Assembly (NCBI RefSeq): GCF_016316925.1
Contig: NZ_JAEEGB010000005.1
Span: 124,001 to 188,000 of the forward strand
DNA from: Clostridium aciditolerans
GTDB taxonomy: Bacteria > Bacillota > Clostridia > Clostridiales > Clostridiaceae
Length of the DNA stretch: 64,000 bases
Direction of reading: 5' to 3'
A program made the translations under genes and the position numbers. The notes beneath the pieces were generated by a model, which worked only from the letters and a program-made list of their open reading frames with translations, did no database searches and had not been told where the DNA came from. Below are positions 26,142-35,683 of the stretch, piece by piece (the stretch's first letter is position 1; every line of letters starts with the position of its first letter).

Positions 26142-27422
26142 TTAAGCTACTTGTTTTTCTGCTTGCTTTCTCTTATTAACTATGTTAACTAATATACTAC
26201 TAATAATAAATCCTATTATTGCAAAAGCTGTCATAAGCATAAATACATGTTTATATCCACCTATTCCTGGTGTTTTGTCTAAAATATTACCATATATAGA
26301 GTAGCAGAACATAGAAGGTGCATAGCCTATAAAGCTACCTAGTGACATTGCAGCACCAGTCATTTCTCTTGGCACTCCTATTTCTTCCATAGGGGCAAAG
26401 AATACTGCTCTCATAGCAAATATGATTGCACCAAAGCCAAGTGTCATTGTCATTCCAGCATATACGCCCATAGATTGATGAGGCATCATTATGATTACAA
26501 TCATAGCTACAATTACTACTATAAATGATGCTCTTAAATATTTTGATGCAGATTTACATTTTTTATCAGCTAAATATCCACCAATAGGACCGCCAATCAT
26601 CTTTAAACCATATTGATTTATAATACCATAAGCACCAAGCAAAGTTACAGGTAGTCCATAAATATCTTTTAAGAATGGAATAAAGTATGTTAAACCACAA
26701 TATACTGAATATACGGAGAAAATAGTAAATGCAACTAACCATATTTGTGGCATTTTTAACGCTTTAATCATATTTTGCAATGCAACCTTATTATCACTAA
26801 CGTCTTCACTTTTATCTTTAACAACTTTCTTATCATGTTCAAGTAAGAAGTAAGAAACAACACCTACAACAATTACTGTAATTGAGTAAAATAATATAGC
26901 ACCTCTTAAACCTGCAGCTCCTTTGCCTAATAACGCAAATATACCTAATGCACTAAAAGCTACAACTGTATCAATTACTCCTCTTCCAGCTTCAAGGAAA
27001 CCAAACATTCTTCCCTGTTCACTTTCATCCCCTAGCAATCTAACAGACTTCAGTAATACAGGCCAGTATATCATATCATTAAATATACTTAACGCAGCCC
27101 AAACCATAAGTATGCCGTAATATCCTGGGAATGTTGATAAATACAATCCAATACAACCTGTTCCTATTAATCCTAAAGGTAATAATATTTTTTTAGAAAA
27201 TCTATCCGCTAAATATATTGAAGCTATAAATCCAAAAGAAGATATCGTACCATTAATTGATAGTGCATTTCCTATCTGCGCATTTGTTAAATGCATGTAC
27301 TGCTGCATAGGAACATAAAATGCATCCTTTAAAAAGGCAAGTTTGTATATTGTTCCTCCTCCTAGAATTAGAACAATTAACTTAAACCATTTTTGAAAAT
27401 TACTATTTTTCTTGTCCAACAT
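26142..27422 (-). CDS. Major facilitator superfamily permease
   Basis: A 426-residue, 12-helix transporter. GFIASIYLADRFSKKILLPLGL is the loop 2-3 MFS signature, and IGGPIGGYLADKKCKS its second-half copy. Length and the N-terminal LTNAQIGNALSINGT pattern resemble sugar-phosphate or organic-anion uptake permeases (UhpC/YihN type); the substrate is not known. It heads the minus-strand DeoR / isomerase / RidA cluster and probably brings in its substrate. Confidence 0.85.
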   Translation of the reverse strand: MLDKKNSNFQKWFKLIVLILGGGTIYKLAFLKDAFYVPMQQYMHLTNAQIGNALSINGTISSFGFIASIYLADRFSKKILLPLGLIGTGCIGLYLSTFPGYYGILMVWAALSIFNDMIYWPVLLKSVRLLGDESEQGRMFGFLEAGRGVIDTVVAFSALGIFALLGKGAAGLRGAILFYSITVIVVGVVSYFLLEHDKKVVKDKSEDVSDNKVALQNMIKALKMPQIWLVAFTIFSVYSVYCGLTYFIPFLKDIYGLPVTLLGAYGIINQYGLKMIGGPIGGYLADKKCKSASKYLRASFIVVIVAMIVIIMMPHQSMGVYAGMTMTLGFGAIIFAMRAVFFAPMEEIGVPREMTGAAMSLGSFIGYAPSMFCYSIYGNILDKTPGIGGYKHVFMLMTAFAIIGFIISSILVNIVNKRKQAEKQVA

Positions 27423-27505
27423 AAAGACCCCCTTTTAAATTGTTTAATGATTAATGTTGCATAAAAAAGTCGTTAAATGACGAAAACATTTTCAATTCGT
27501 TTTTA

Positions 27506-27534
27506 AGTATATATCATTTTTTGTGGAATGTAAA
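27506..27534 (-). promoter_or_regulatory. Predicted promoter of the MFS gene
   Basis: TTTACA (27534-27529), 17 bases, TATACT (27511-27506) on the minus strand, about 85 bases before the start codon. Confidence 0.55.
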
Positions 27535-27690
27535 GTAATTTATTGTATTTCGTTGTTTTTGCGTGCTTTTTTGATAAGTTTTAGTTGCATTTACTTGATT
27601 TCATTGGTATTATATAAGCACTATTAAAGATTAAATTCTATTACTTATACTTGTTTTTAATATTAATTACAAAAAAGTAATTGATAAAAA

Positions 27691-27838
27691 GGAGGTTAAA
27701 GTCCTAAATGGACTTTAACGGGTAATTTTACGAGGTAAAAGTTCTAAATGAACTTTTACGGGTAACTTGTGAGCAGAAGCGAAAATCTTAAGTTACCCAG
27801 TGCCCGAAGGGGAGCTAGCAGGGGCTAATTACCCAGTG
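27691..27838 (+). other. Nested multi-hairpin structured element in the yitT leader
   Basis: Two 40-base tandem units each carry a perfect 10-pair hairpin with loop TAAAT (27695-27719, 27735-27759) and then CGGGTAA. The stems differ but stay paired (GTTAAAGTCC versus GTAAAAGTTC). GGGTAACTT (27760-27768) pairs with AAGTTACCC (27790-27798), and outside it GGGTAATT (27720-27727) pairs with AATTACCC (27827-27834); both closing arms are followed by CAGTG. It ends 27 bases before the yitT start codon. It could be a riboregulator or a repeat insertion; no known riboswitch core is recognised. Confidence 0.6.
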
Positions 27839-27865
27839 TGACAACTAAAAGGAGGAAAGAAATAT

Positions 27866-28747
27866 ATGAAAGAAAAAAATAGCAAAAGCATTATAGACTA
27901 TATTATTGTATATTGCGGATGTATTCTTCAAGCCTTTGCAGTTACATCAATCTTAAAACCATGTGGACTAGTAGTAGGGGGGTTTACAGGTATTTCACTT
28001 ATATTAGCTAAAATTATAAATATTAAATATACCTTTATTTATTATTCTTTATGTATTTTAGTTTTGGCAGCAGCTTGGATTATTCTAGGTAAAAAAGAAG
28101 CTTTAAAGATTATTCTTTTATCTGTCACATATCCAATTATACTAATCTTCTTTGATAACCTTAATTTGAGCTTTATTGATCTTACTCCTAACGACAAATT
28201 ATTATACTGCATATACTATGGGATTATTGCAGGCATCGGTATGGGCTTAGTACTAAAAAAAGGCTTTTCACAAGGGAGCTCAGATACTCTTGCTAAAATA
28301 ATTCATAAGAAGATATTTCCCTATATAAGCATTGGACAAATTCTACTTATTATCGATATATGCGTTCTTGTCTTGTCTGGATTTGTTTTTGGACATACTG
28401 CAATATTATATGCTATTATTATGCAGATGATATATACAAAAGCAGTTGATACCATCCTGTTTGGATTTGGATCATCCTTGGTAAAAATGGTTATCCTTAG
28501 TAGCGAAACAGATGAAATTTCTGATTTTATCATGAATACAATTAACCGAGGAGTTAGTATTGGCCAAATTTTAGGTGCTTATTCTAATAAGCCTAAAAGA
28601 AAAGTTATCTTGATTTGCTCTACCAGAGAAGCAATGGTTGTTAAAAATTTTGTTGCAAAAGTAGATAAATCTGCATTTGTCAATCTTGTTCCTGTAATCT
28701 ATGCATGGGGAAAAGGAAATGGATTTGATGAGTTACAATTAGATTAA
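27866..28747 (+). CDS. YitT-family membrane protein (DUF2179)
   Basis: A 293-residue protein with five to six hydrophobic segments in the first 200 residues (DYIIVYCGCILQAFAVTSIL, CGLVVGGFTGISLILAKI, YYGIIAGIGMGLVLKKGFSQGSSDTLAKI) and a C-terminal cytosolic DUF2179 domain (MNTINRGVSIGQILGAYSNKPKRKVILICSTREAM). Function of the family is not settled. ATG at 27866 follows AAAAGGAGGAAAGAAAT. It has its own terminator and no operon partners. Confidence 0.85.
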   Translation: MKEKNSKSIIDYIIVYCGCILQAFAVTSILKPCGLVVGGFTGISLILAKIINIKYTFIYYSLCILVLAAAWIILGKKEALKIILLSVTYPIILIFFDNLNLSFIDLTPNDKLLYCIYYGIIAGIGMGLVLKKGFSQGSSDTLAKIIHKKIFPYISIGQILLIIDICVLVLSGFVFGHTAILYAIIMQMIYTKAVDTILFGFGSSLVKMVILSSETDEISDFIMNTINRGVSIGQILGAYSNKPKRKVILICSTREAMVVKNFVAKVDKSAFVNLVPVIYAWGKGNGFDELQLD

Positions 28748-28753
28748 ATAAGC

Positions 28754-28786
28754 AAAACCTGGCTATCATAGGATGCCAGGTTTTAT
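28754..28786 (+). terminator. Terminator of yitT-family gene
   Basis: AAAACCTGGC pairs perfectly with GCCAGGTTTT, followed by ATTTTG. The sequence between here and the array is unremarkable. Confidence 0.85.
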
Positions 28787-28864
28787 TTTGAATATGTAAA
28801 AAGCATCTAAGTCATGTTAAGGTGCAAATGATAAAAACTTTAGTATTTCTGAACAAGAAGCACT

Positions 28865-31650
28865 ATTTAAACACATCCTATGTTATGGTTCAACGAAATT
28901 ATAAACACTTTGCAGAATATATACATAAACATTTAAATACATCCTATGTTATGGTTCAACCGAGAGATTATGAATAGTAATGCTAATAAATTCTATTTAA
29001 ATACATCCTATGTTATGGTTCAACAACTATCTTGTTCGACATCTAAAACAGGAGTTATTATTTAAATACATCCTATGTTATGGTTCAACCGCAGCAGAGC
29101 AGAGGCAAGAGGCCGCGTTATGTCAATTTAAATACATCCTATGTTATGGTTCAACGAATAATATTGAGTTAGTACAATGGATTAAAGCTTATTTAAATAC
29201 ATCCTATGTTATGGTTCAACACTTTCTTGAAAAAGAAATTGAGGTGGTTAACAAAATTTAAATACATCCTATGTTATGGTTCAACTTTCAAATACACTTT
29301 CTTTAATACCTCCTAATGTATTTAAATACATCCTATGTTATGGTTCAACAAACAGTATGTTTAATAATGGTTTAACGGTTTGGCAATTTAAATACATCCT
29401 ATGTTATGGTTCAACCAGTAGCAGGGACAGGTTATGCCATATATAAAAGTAATTTAAATACATCCTATGTTATGGTTCAACAATTCCGTAATCTTCACTT
29501 CCACATTCTTCGCACTCAATTTAAATACATCCTATGTTATGGTTCAACTATTTTCATTATGTTAATTTCAGTATAATCATTCCCATTTAAATACATCCTA
29601 TGTTATGGTTCAACAGGTAACGACTTGTTTGAGTGGCATGTAGGATATTGTATTTAAATACATCCTATGTTATGGTTCAACATTCCTCCCTACTATTTAC
29701 TAGCCCAAGGATCACTATTTAAATACATCCTATGTTATGGTTCAACAGAAAGCCAGTGATGAAAAACGTGCATTGACTCTATTTAAATACATCCTATGTT
29801 ATGGTTCAACTCCATAACTCATTAAAAGGAATTATTTTATCCCAATTTAAATACATCCTATGTTATGGTTCAACACATCTAAGTTCTGAATATAGTGCTA
29901 CCGATTTTGGATTTAAATACATCCTATGTTATGGTTCAACTTTATCCAGAGGTCGCAAAAGTTCTAGGATTAAAATTTAAATACATCCTATGTTATGGTT
30001 CAACCAATCCTTGCAATTCAATAGCGTAGCCCCTTTCAATATTTAAATACATCCTATGTTATGGTTCAACGTTATGAATTCTGTACTAAAAATGGTGTTA
30101 ACTTATTTAAATACATCCTATGTTATGGTTCAACGCAAATTTTGTTGCTTCCTCTTGTGCTGTACTAGCTATTTAAATACATCCTATGTTATGGTTCAAC
30201 TCATACCTTTGCTACACACAGCCTTAACGTTGGCCTATTTAAATACATCCTATGTTATGGTTCAACTTCAGTAGTTGAGCAAATGCTAGTATTATACAAT
30301 GACAATTTAAATACATCCTATGTTATGGTTCAACAACAAATGATGTATTGGAAATAATAGAAAAATACATATTTAAATACATCCTATGTTATGGTTCAAC
30401 CTTGATAAATCTTTTGTTGAAGTTGCTCTTGAGTTATTTAAATACATCCTATGTTATGGTTCAACTAGCTGTAGCTCCTTTAACATATCCCCCAACCTTC
30501 ATTTAAATACATCCTATGTTATGGTTCAACTACACATAATTTGTCAAGTGAAAAATTTTATATAAGATTTAAATACATCCTATGTTATGGTTCAACAATA
30601 CTGATATAAATAATACTTATTTTAATAATACATTTAAATACATCCTATGTTATGGTTCAACAGTTATAACCAGCGGTACTTTCGTGTTCGAGTTAAAATT
30701 TAAATACATCCTATGTTATGGTTCAACTAAGCCTATGCAAAATGCATAGACTTACCCACAACGCATTTAAATACATCCTATGTTATGGTTCAACACGATT
30801 TAAGAAACTTATAAAGTCGGATGCATTAGATTTAAATACATCCTATGTTATGGTTCAACAAAAGAAGGATTTTCCAAAGTGTTTATCAGTCCTTAATTTA
30901 AATACATCCTATGTTATGGTTCAACTAACAGAAATTCATAGTAAGAATATGAATGCTTATAATTTAAATACATCCTATGTTATGGTTCAACTAGTTCTAA
31001 ATCATTTAGCTTAATTGAAGCATTCGTATTTAAATACATCCTATGTTATGGTTCAACATTTTCTAAATATTGTCGTAAAATATTATGTTGAGGATTTAAA
31101 TACATCCTATGTTATGGTTCAACTACTTATAATAAAAAGAAATGTGGATACTATCACAATTTAAATACATCCTATGTTATGGTTCAACGCTAACTTGGTT
31201 ATCACTCGAATCTTTAACTACTATATTTAAATACATCCTATGTTATGGTTCAACGTATTACCTTCGCTATCATTTAAAACTGAATTAGCAATTTAAATAC
31301 ATCCTATGTTATGGTTCAACGTAAAATTAGATGTTTTAGAACAAATTAAAATTGCATTTAAATACATCCTATGTTATGGTTCAACAAGCAGCTAGTTATT
31401 ACTTTGAACTATCATAATGGATTTAAATACATCCTATGTTATGGTTCAACGTTTGAGCGAAGAAACAAAAGAACTTGTAGACTCTCTATTTAAATACATC
31501 CTATGTTATGGTTCAACCTTTATACCTCCTAAATAACCTCCGCGCAGGATATTATTTAAATACATCCTATGTTATGGTTCAACCGTAACATCTATTTACC
31601 ACTCTCCTTTACTTGTTTATATTTAAATACATCCTATGTTATGGTTCAAC
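28865..31650 (-). CRISPR. Type I-B CRISPR array 1, 43 repeats and 42 spacers
   Basis: I counted 43 thirty-base repeats at 64-68 base intervals, spacers 34-38 bases. In transcribed (minus) orientation the repeat begins GTTGAACCATAACATAGG and ends ATGTATTTAAAT, as in clostridial I-B systems. The unit at 28865 has one substitution (AAACAC) and marks the old end. All others are identical. The leader lies at the right. No spacer duplication was apparent by eye. Confidence 0.98.
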
Positions 31651-31743
31651 CACTGTAAAATAGCCATTCTCTATTTTTATTATAACCTTTAAACCATTGA
31701 AAACAAAGACTTCTTCAAAAATTTTCCCAACCGTTTTATCATT
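31651..31743 (-). promoter_or_regulatory. Leader of CRISPR array 1
   Basis: This 93-base block differs from the array 2 leader (45791-45883) at only two positions. It holds a promoter on the minus strand, TTGTTT (31706-31701), 16 bases, TATAAT (31684-31679), so transcription would begin near the first repeat. It borders the cas2 terminator. Confidence 0.85.
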
Positions 31744-31754
31744 TTAAAAAACTC

Positions 31755-31804
31755 AATAAAAAAATCTCTCCAATCCCTTTAATTTGAAAGTCTAAAAGAG
31801 ATTT
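31755..31804 (-). terminator. Terminator of the cas operon after cas2
   Basis: On the minus strand AAATCTCT pairs with AGAGATTT, followed by TTTTTATT. Beyond it TTTTCCCAGCTG (upstream) can pair with CGGTTGGGAAAA inside the array 1 leader, making a larger outer stem. Confidence 0.7.
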
Positions 31805-31830
31805 ATATTTTTTAGTCAGCTGGGAAAAGC

Positions 31831-32118
31831 TTAAAGTATTAATGATTCGCTATTACTAAAATTTACACCCAAAGTTTCTTCATCAAAACTTTTTTCATTT
31901 ATTAGTTTAACTATAGAAATAAAGTCCTCTTTTTCATCTATAACTTTCTTTAATTCCGCTCTTAGTTTTATTAGATTAGATGGTGTTATAGTGCCTCTAA
32001 ATACTGACTTCTGATGATGCTTAAAATATTTTTTACAAACCTTAAAAACTCTTTGTACTCTTTTTTCATTTATATCATAAAACACAAAAGCATAATTATG
32101 ATTTTCTATCTTTCCCAC
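31831..32118 (-). CDS. cas2: Cas2, CRISPR adaptation protein
   Basis: A 95-residue ferredoxin-fold protein that forms the Cas1-Cas2 integration complex. AFVFYDINEKRVQRVFKVCKKYF and HHQKSVFRGTITPSNLIKLRAEL are the typical beta1-alpha1 and second-strand regions. The start is GTG at 32118, after AAAGGAGATGATGTAAA, one base past the cas1 stop. It is the last gene of the cas operon and adjoins the array 1 leader. Confidence 0.95.
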   Translation of the reverse strand: MGKIENHNYAFVFYDINEKRVQRVFKVCKKYFKHHQKSVFRGTITPSNLIKLRAELKKVIDEKEDFISIVKLINEKSFDEETLGVNFSNSESLIL

Positions 32119-32119
32119 T

Positions 32120-33121
32120 TTACATCATCTCCTTTAGACTAAATGGTGAAAAAAGCTTCCCTTCTCCTATATGCTTCATAAGCTTATATCCATCAAGTTT
32201 AATAGCTGTCTCGTAACTAACTTTCCTTTTTAATTTAGGATGTTCAAAAACAGTATTAAATCTATTTTCTAAGGCTTCAATAAATACTTTCTTTCCTGCT
32301 TCATTCAATAGGCAATAGTTAAGCTTTTTGTCAAAATGCTTGGACACCTGTATTCTTTTATTATTAACTAGTTCAAAAATAGTTTTATATACAATTACAG
32401 GCTTAAATGCTTCCGATAAATCAAGACTTAACGAAAATCTTCCTTCACTTGGTTCATGTAAAAAGCTTATACTTTGATTTAAATGTGTGTGATATATTTG
32501 AGAGATGGTTCTGGCATAAAGTATTGAATTCCCAAAGGAAACCATTGAATTCATAGGATTATCTGGTGGTCTTTTTACTCTTTTGTTCATCAAAAAATCT
32601 TCTGGTAAAAAGTATTTAAAATTATCATAAAACTTCATCCAAATCTGACCTTCGAGAAAGAGAACTTGTTTTATATCATTAGTCTTAACTAATAGCTCAA
32701 CAAAATCATGTTTAAGCCAATTTAAAAAGACCTTAGTCTCTTTTTTGTCATGTTTATAATAATGATATACCACTTCATAAATATTAACTGCTATTCCATT
32801 TACAAAAGCTTTTGCAATTTCTATTCTATTTTTTATAAAAGCTTCAGACTGCTTTATTGTCATATTACCACTTATTAAATACTCTTTTGGATAAAAGGTT
32901 CCACTATAATATCCATAGTAATTAAAGAAGTGTATAACAACTCCTGCTTTAGCTGCAAAATCTAAGAATTTAGTGTTTAGACTTACTTCATTTAACAAAT
33001 AAAGTTCCCTCGTTGCTTCTATTGGTATGTATGTGTTTTTGCCATCCTTTCTAAAGCAAAGGGAATTATCTTTTCTACTTATCTCTCCCTGGGACATTAT
33101 AAATCTTGTGCCCTTTCCCAT
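32120..33121 (-). CDS. cas1: Cas1, CRISPR integrase
   Basis: The spacer integrase of the type I-B adaptation module. The metal-binding triad is visible as E157 (LFLEGQIW), H222 (SFLHEPSEGRFSLSLDLSE) and D234 in the same stretch. I choose ATG at 33121 (333 residues, MGKGTRFIMSQGEISRKDN), with AAAAGAGGTGTTTTT just upstream; the frame opens eight codons earlier. A beta-strand N-domain and an all-helical C-domain are of normal size. It is followed by cas2 and preceded by the unknown gene at 33225. Confidence 0.95.
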   Translation of the reverse strand: MGKGTRFIMSQGEISRKDNSLCFRKDGKNTYIPIEATRELYLLNEVSLNTKFLDFAAKAGVVIHFFNYYGYYSGTFYPKEYLISGNMTIKQSEAFIKNRIEIAKAFVNGIAVNIYEVVYHYYKHDKKETKVFLNWLKHDFVELLVKTNDIKQVLFLEGQIWMKFYDNFKYFLPEDFLMNKRVKRPPDNPMNSMVSFGNSILYARTISQIYHTHLNQSISFLHEPSEGRFSLSLDLSEAFKPVIVYKTIFELVNNKRIQVSKHFDKKLNYCLLNEAGKKVFIEALENRFNTVFEHPKLKRKVSYETAIKLDGYKLMKHIGEGKLFSPFSLKEMM

Positions 33122-33224
33122 AAAAACACCTCTTTTCAATAGCAAACAATATATTAACTAATTATTATGAATCATTAATATATTTCACAAATTAGTATGT
33201 AATTAATTATTACTAGTACTTTTC

Positions 33225-33713
33225 CTACATATGCGGATTTATTTCCACATATGCCCCTACACTATTAACTTCACTATTCAAGTATTTTTCCCATATATGC
33301 GGATTTATTTCTAAAAGGAGTTCAGCAATTTTCCCTATTTCTTTTGCTGAAAAAAAGTTACTACATAAATCATAAAATCCATCAAAATCTAGTTTTTGCA
33401 AATAAGGAACTATTCCTTGAACAATCGTTATTAGCAGCAAATCCTCTTCGGTAATATTACTTTTTCTAATCCATTTCATTTTCTCATATTCCAGCATAAA
33501 AACAGCCTGTTCCGGAGGTCTTCCATTTATTATTAGCTCTAGTCCTACTTTGTAATAACTATAAACTGTGTCTGTAAATTTACTATTATCCCTAAAATAA
33601 TTTTCTAAAGATATTGGACCTCTATTATATAAATTTTTAAATATATCTATAGATGTAATAATTAATTTATATTTTCTTTTTTCAAACTCAGCTGAATTCT
33701 CATTTTCAAACAT
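33225..33713 (-). CDS. Unknown protein encoded between cas4 and cas1
   Basis: A 162-residue soluble protein I do not recognise. Residues 28-70 (LYNRGPISLENYF, YYKVGLELIINGRPPEQAVFMLEYE) faintly recall the cytoplasmic part of MotA-type proteins, but there are no membrane segments. The C-terminus repeats itself: LEINPHIWEKYL and then VEINPHM, reflecting a 66-base tandem duplication in the DNA (copies ending near 33245 and 33311), the outer copy being cut by a TAG where the inner has TGG. ATG at 33713 follows CCGAGGAGACTAGTAA. Its position makes an accessory role in adaptation possible, but the same could be an insertion. Confidence 0.65.
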   Translation of the reverse strand: MFENENSAEFEKRKYKLIITSIDIFKNLYNRGPISLENYFRDNSKFTDTVYSYYKVGLELIINGRPPEQAVFMLEYEKMKWIRKSNITEEDLLLITIVQGIVPYLQKLDFDGFYDLCSNFFSAKEIGKIAELLLEINPHIWEKYLNSEVNSVGAYVEINPHM

Positions 33714-33753
33714 TTACTAGTCTCCTCGGTATATTATTATTTTAATAATTTTT

Positions 33754-34248
33754 TTAAATAAAACAATATTCATAGTAAGCGCATTTCTTACATTTAGGTT
33801 TAAATTCTGCATTTGGAGAACTCTTTTCTTCTAATAAATTATTTATGCTACCTAAAAATTCATCCAACTCTTTTTCATTTTCCTCTGTAAGTTCAATATA
33901 GATAATTTTTTTGTCCTGTTTATTTCTTTCTCCAAATTCAATTTTGCCTTTTCTCACTATTCCTTTTTCTTTTAGCTTTTTTAAATAAAGTAAGACCTGC
34001 CATTTTACCGCTTCTATATCCGCATCAGACTTTTTAATTTCAACCAAGTATTCATCCGTAATTTTATCTATTTTTATATTATCTATAGATATTTCTGTAT
34101 TTTTCTTTCCTTCTGCTTTTAATTCATGTAAAACTTTTCCTATTCTTACTTCTTCACTGTTATCTTCTAAGTTTATTCTGTTAGCATGAAGCCAGCACTG
34201 ACGTTTACAGTGGAAGTAGTAGTTTATTATTGTTCCTGTTATTTTCAT
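33754..34248 (-). CDS. cas4: Cas4, RecB-like Fe-S nuclease of spacer adaptation
   Basis: Cas4 trims prespacers and selects PAMs. I start at ATG 34248 (164 residues, MKITGTIINYYFHCKRQCW), with GGTAGGTGAAGTT upstream; the frame opens 15 codons earlier inside the preceding terminator region. The first cluster cysteine is in FHCKRQCWLHA, the other three in FKPKCKKCAYYEYC. RecB-type residues appear as GKVLHEL and VEIKKSDADIEAVKWQVLLYL. It follows the threonine aldolase terminator, so the adaptation genes probably need their own promoter. Confidence 0.92.
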   Translation of the reverse strand: MKITGTIINYYFHCKRQCWLHANRINLEDNSEEVRIGKVLHELKAEGKKNTEISIDNIKIDKITDEYLVEIKKSDADIEAVKWQVLLYLKKLKEKGIVRKGKIEFGERNKQDKKIIYIELTEENEKELDEFLGSINNLLEEKSSPNAEFKPKCKKCAYYEYCFI

Positions 34249-34283
34249 AACTTCACCTACCAATTTATATATTGAGATACAAA

Positions 34284-34324
34284 AACACCGCAAAATTCAT
34301 TTTAAATAAATGAATAATACGGCA
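34284..34324 (-). terminator. Terminator of the threonine aldolase gene within the cas locus
   Basis: On the minus strand GCCGTATTATTCATTT pairs with AAATGAATTTTGCGG, closed by ATTTA, then TGTTTTTG. It stands between ltaE and cas4 and would separate cas4-cas1-cas2 from upstream transcription. Confidence 0.7.
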
Positions 34325-34358
34325 TTTTAATAAATCATTTTCAATTATTCATTATGGC

Positions 34359-35396
34359 TTACTGCTCTGAATCTATAACACTTTTCAATTCTTTAATAAA
34401 AGCTAGCACATTCTCCTCTTTTGTAGCCCAAGAGGTTACTAGACGAATAGCAGAATTATCCGGATCAACTTTTTCCCAAATATAAAAAGAATAATTCTCT
34501 TCAAGCTTTTCTATCAATCTATCTGGTAGAATTGGAAATATCTGATTAGAAGGTGAGTTTATCAAAAACTTATATCCAGCTCTACTGATTTCATTTTTTA
34601 GTAAGTCAGCCATTTTATTGGCATGTCTTGCTAAATCAAAATACAAGTCATCTCTAAAAAGTTCTAAAAACTGTATGCCAAGAAGTCTTCCTTTTGCAAG
34701 CAGTGCTCCCTTTTGTTTAATGTGGAATCGGAAATCTTCCTTAAGTGAATCATGACATATAACCATAGCCTCACCTATTAATGCACCATTTTTGGTTCCA
34801 CCTATATAGAAGGCATCTACTAATCTTCCTAAATCAGAAAGCTCCATATCATTTTCTTCTGAACATAGTGCTGAACCTAATCTTGCACCGTCCATATATA
34901 AAAACAATTTATTTTCTTTACAAAACTTACTTAGTTGTTCCAATTCATTCTTCGTATATATGGAACCGATTTCTGTAGAGTTGGAAATATACACCAGCTT
35001 AGGCTTTACCATATGTTCGTCAGTATGTGCATCTAAAGCTGGCTTGATATCTTCAGGTCTTAATTTACCGTCACTTACATCTATAGAGATGACTTTGTGT
35101 CCTGTAGCCTCGATTGCTCCTGTCTCATGAACTAGTATATGGCCTGTGTTGGCAGCAATAGCCGCTTCATGAGGTCTTAGAAAAGCTGAAATTGCAGTAA
35201 GGTTTGTTTGTGTACCTCCAACAAATAGGTGAATATCAACATCATCTCGTTTAATTTTTTGTTTTAGAATTTCCACTGCTTTTTCTGTATAACTATCTTC
35301 TCCATATCCTGGAGTCTGCTCTAGATTTGATTCAACTAAAGCATTTATTATTCTTGGATGTGCTCCTTCACTGTAATCATTCTTAAAACTGTACAT
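34359..35396 (-). CDS. ltaE: Low-specificity L-threonine aldolase inserted in the cas operon
   Basis: A 345-residue fold-type I PLP enzyme that splits threonine to glycine and acetaldehyde. The PLP lysine lies in DAFYIGGTKNGALIGEAMV near residue 205; FVGGTQTNLTAIS, TGAIEATGHK and LFLYMDGARLGSALC are family motifs. ATG at 35396 follows AAGGGGGTATATA. It has an extended -10 promoter upstream and its own terminator, so it is a self-contained unit between cas3 and cas4, and metabolically unrelated to CRISPR. Confidence 0.95.
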   Translation of the reverse strand: MYSFKNDYSEGAHPRIINALVESNLEQTPGYGEDSYTEKAVEILKQKIKRDDVDIHLFVGGTQTNLTAISAFLRPHEAAIAANTGHILVHETGAIEATGHKVISIDVSDGKLRPEDIKPALDAHTDEHMVKPKLVYISNSTEIGSIYTKNELEQLSKFCKENKLFLYMDGARLGSALCSEENDMELSDLGRLVDAFYIGGTKNGALIGEAMVICHDSLKEDFRFHIKQKGALLAKGRLLGIQFLELFRDDLYFDLARHANKMADLLKNEISRAGYKFLINSPSNQIFPILPDRLIEKLEENYSFYIWEKVDPDNSAIRLVTSWATKEENVLAFIKELKSVIDSEQ

Positions 35397-35497
35397 TTGT
35401 TATATACCCCCTTTTTATTTTTTAATTAAGCTATAGATTTACTGAAACTAATTTTAAAGTTATGATGTTCTATAAACTTACCTTAACTTTTATAAAA

Positions 35498-35506
35498 ATT
35501 ATACCA
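35498..35506 (-). promoter_or_regulatory. Extended -10 promoter of ltaE
   Basis: On the minus strand TGG directly precedes TATAAT, an extended -10 arrangement, about 100 bases before the aldolase start. No good -35 is seen. The rest of 35,397-35,683 is AT-rich and empty. Confidence 0.45.
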
Positions 35507-35683
35507 TTTTTTCATGTAATTATTTTATATTTTGTGGTAGTTTCCTACATTTTATTATCGCTGTATTATTACGTTTTCAAAGAACTTTTACTAATACCTT
35601 CGATTTTAATGACTATATAGCTTTTATCATAGTATCAGTAACTTTTGTTTCTAATATCTTCAAATAAAGTAAAACCTACTACT

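Noticed and set aside
29010-31014. Open frames of 70-100 codons with FKYILCYGST or LNTSYVMVQ repeated
   Set aside because: These are translations of the CRISPR repeats and spacers of array 1; the same holds for frames at 43103-45920 in array 2. No ribosome sites or conserved protein.
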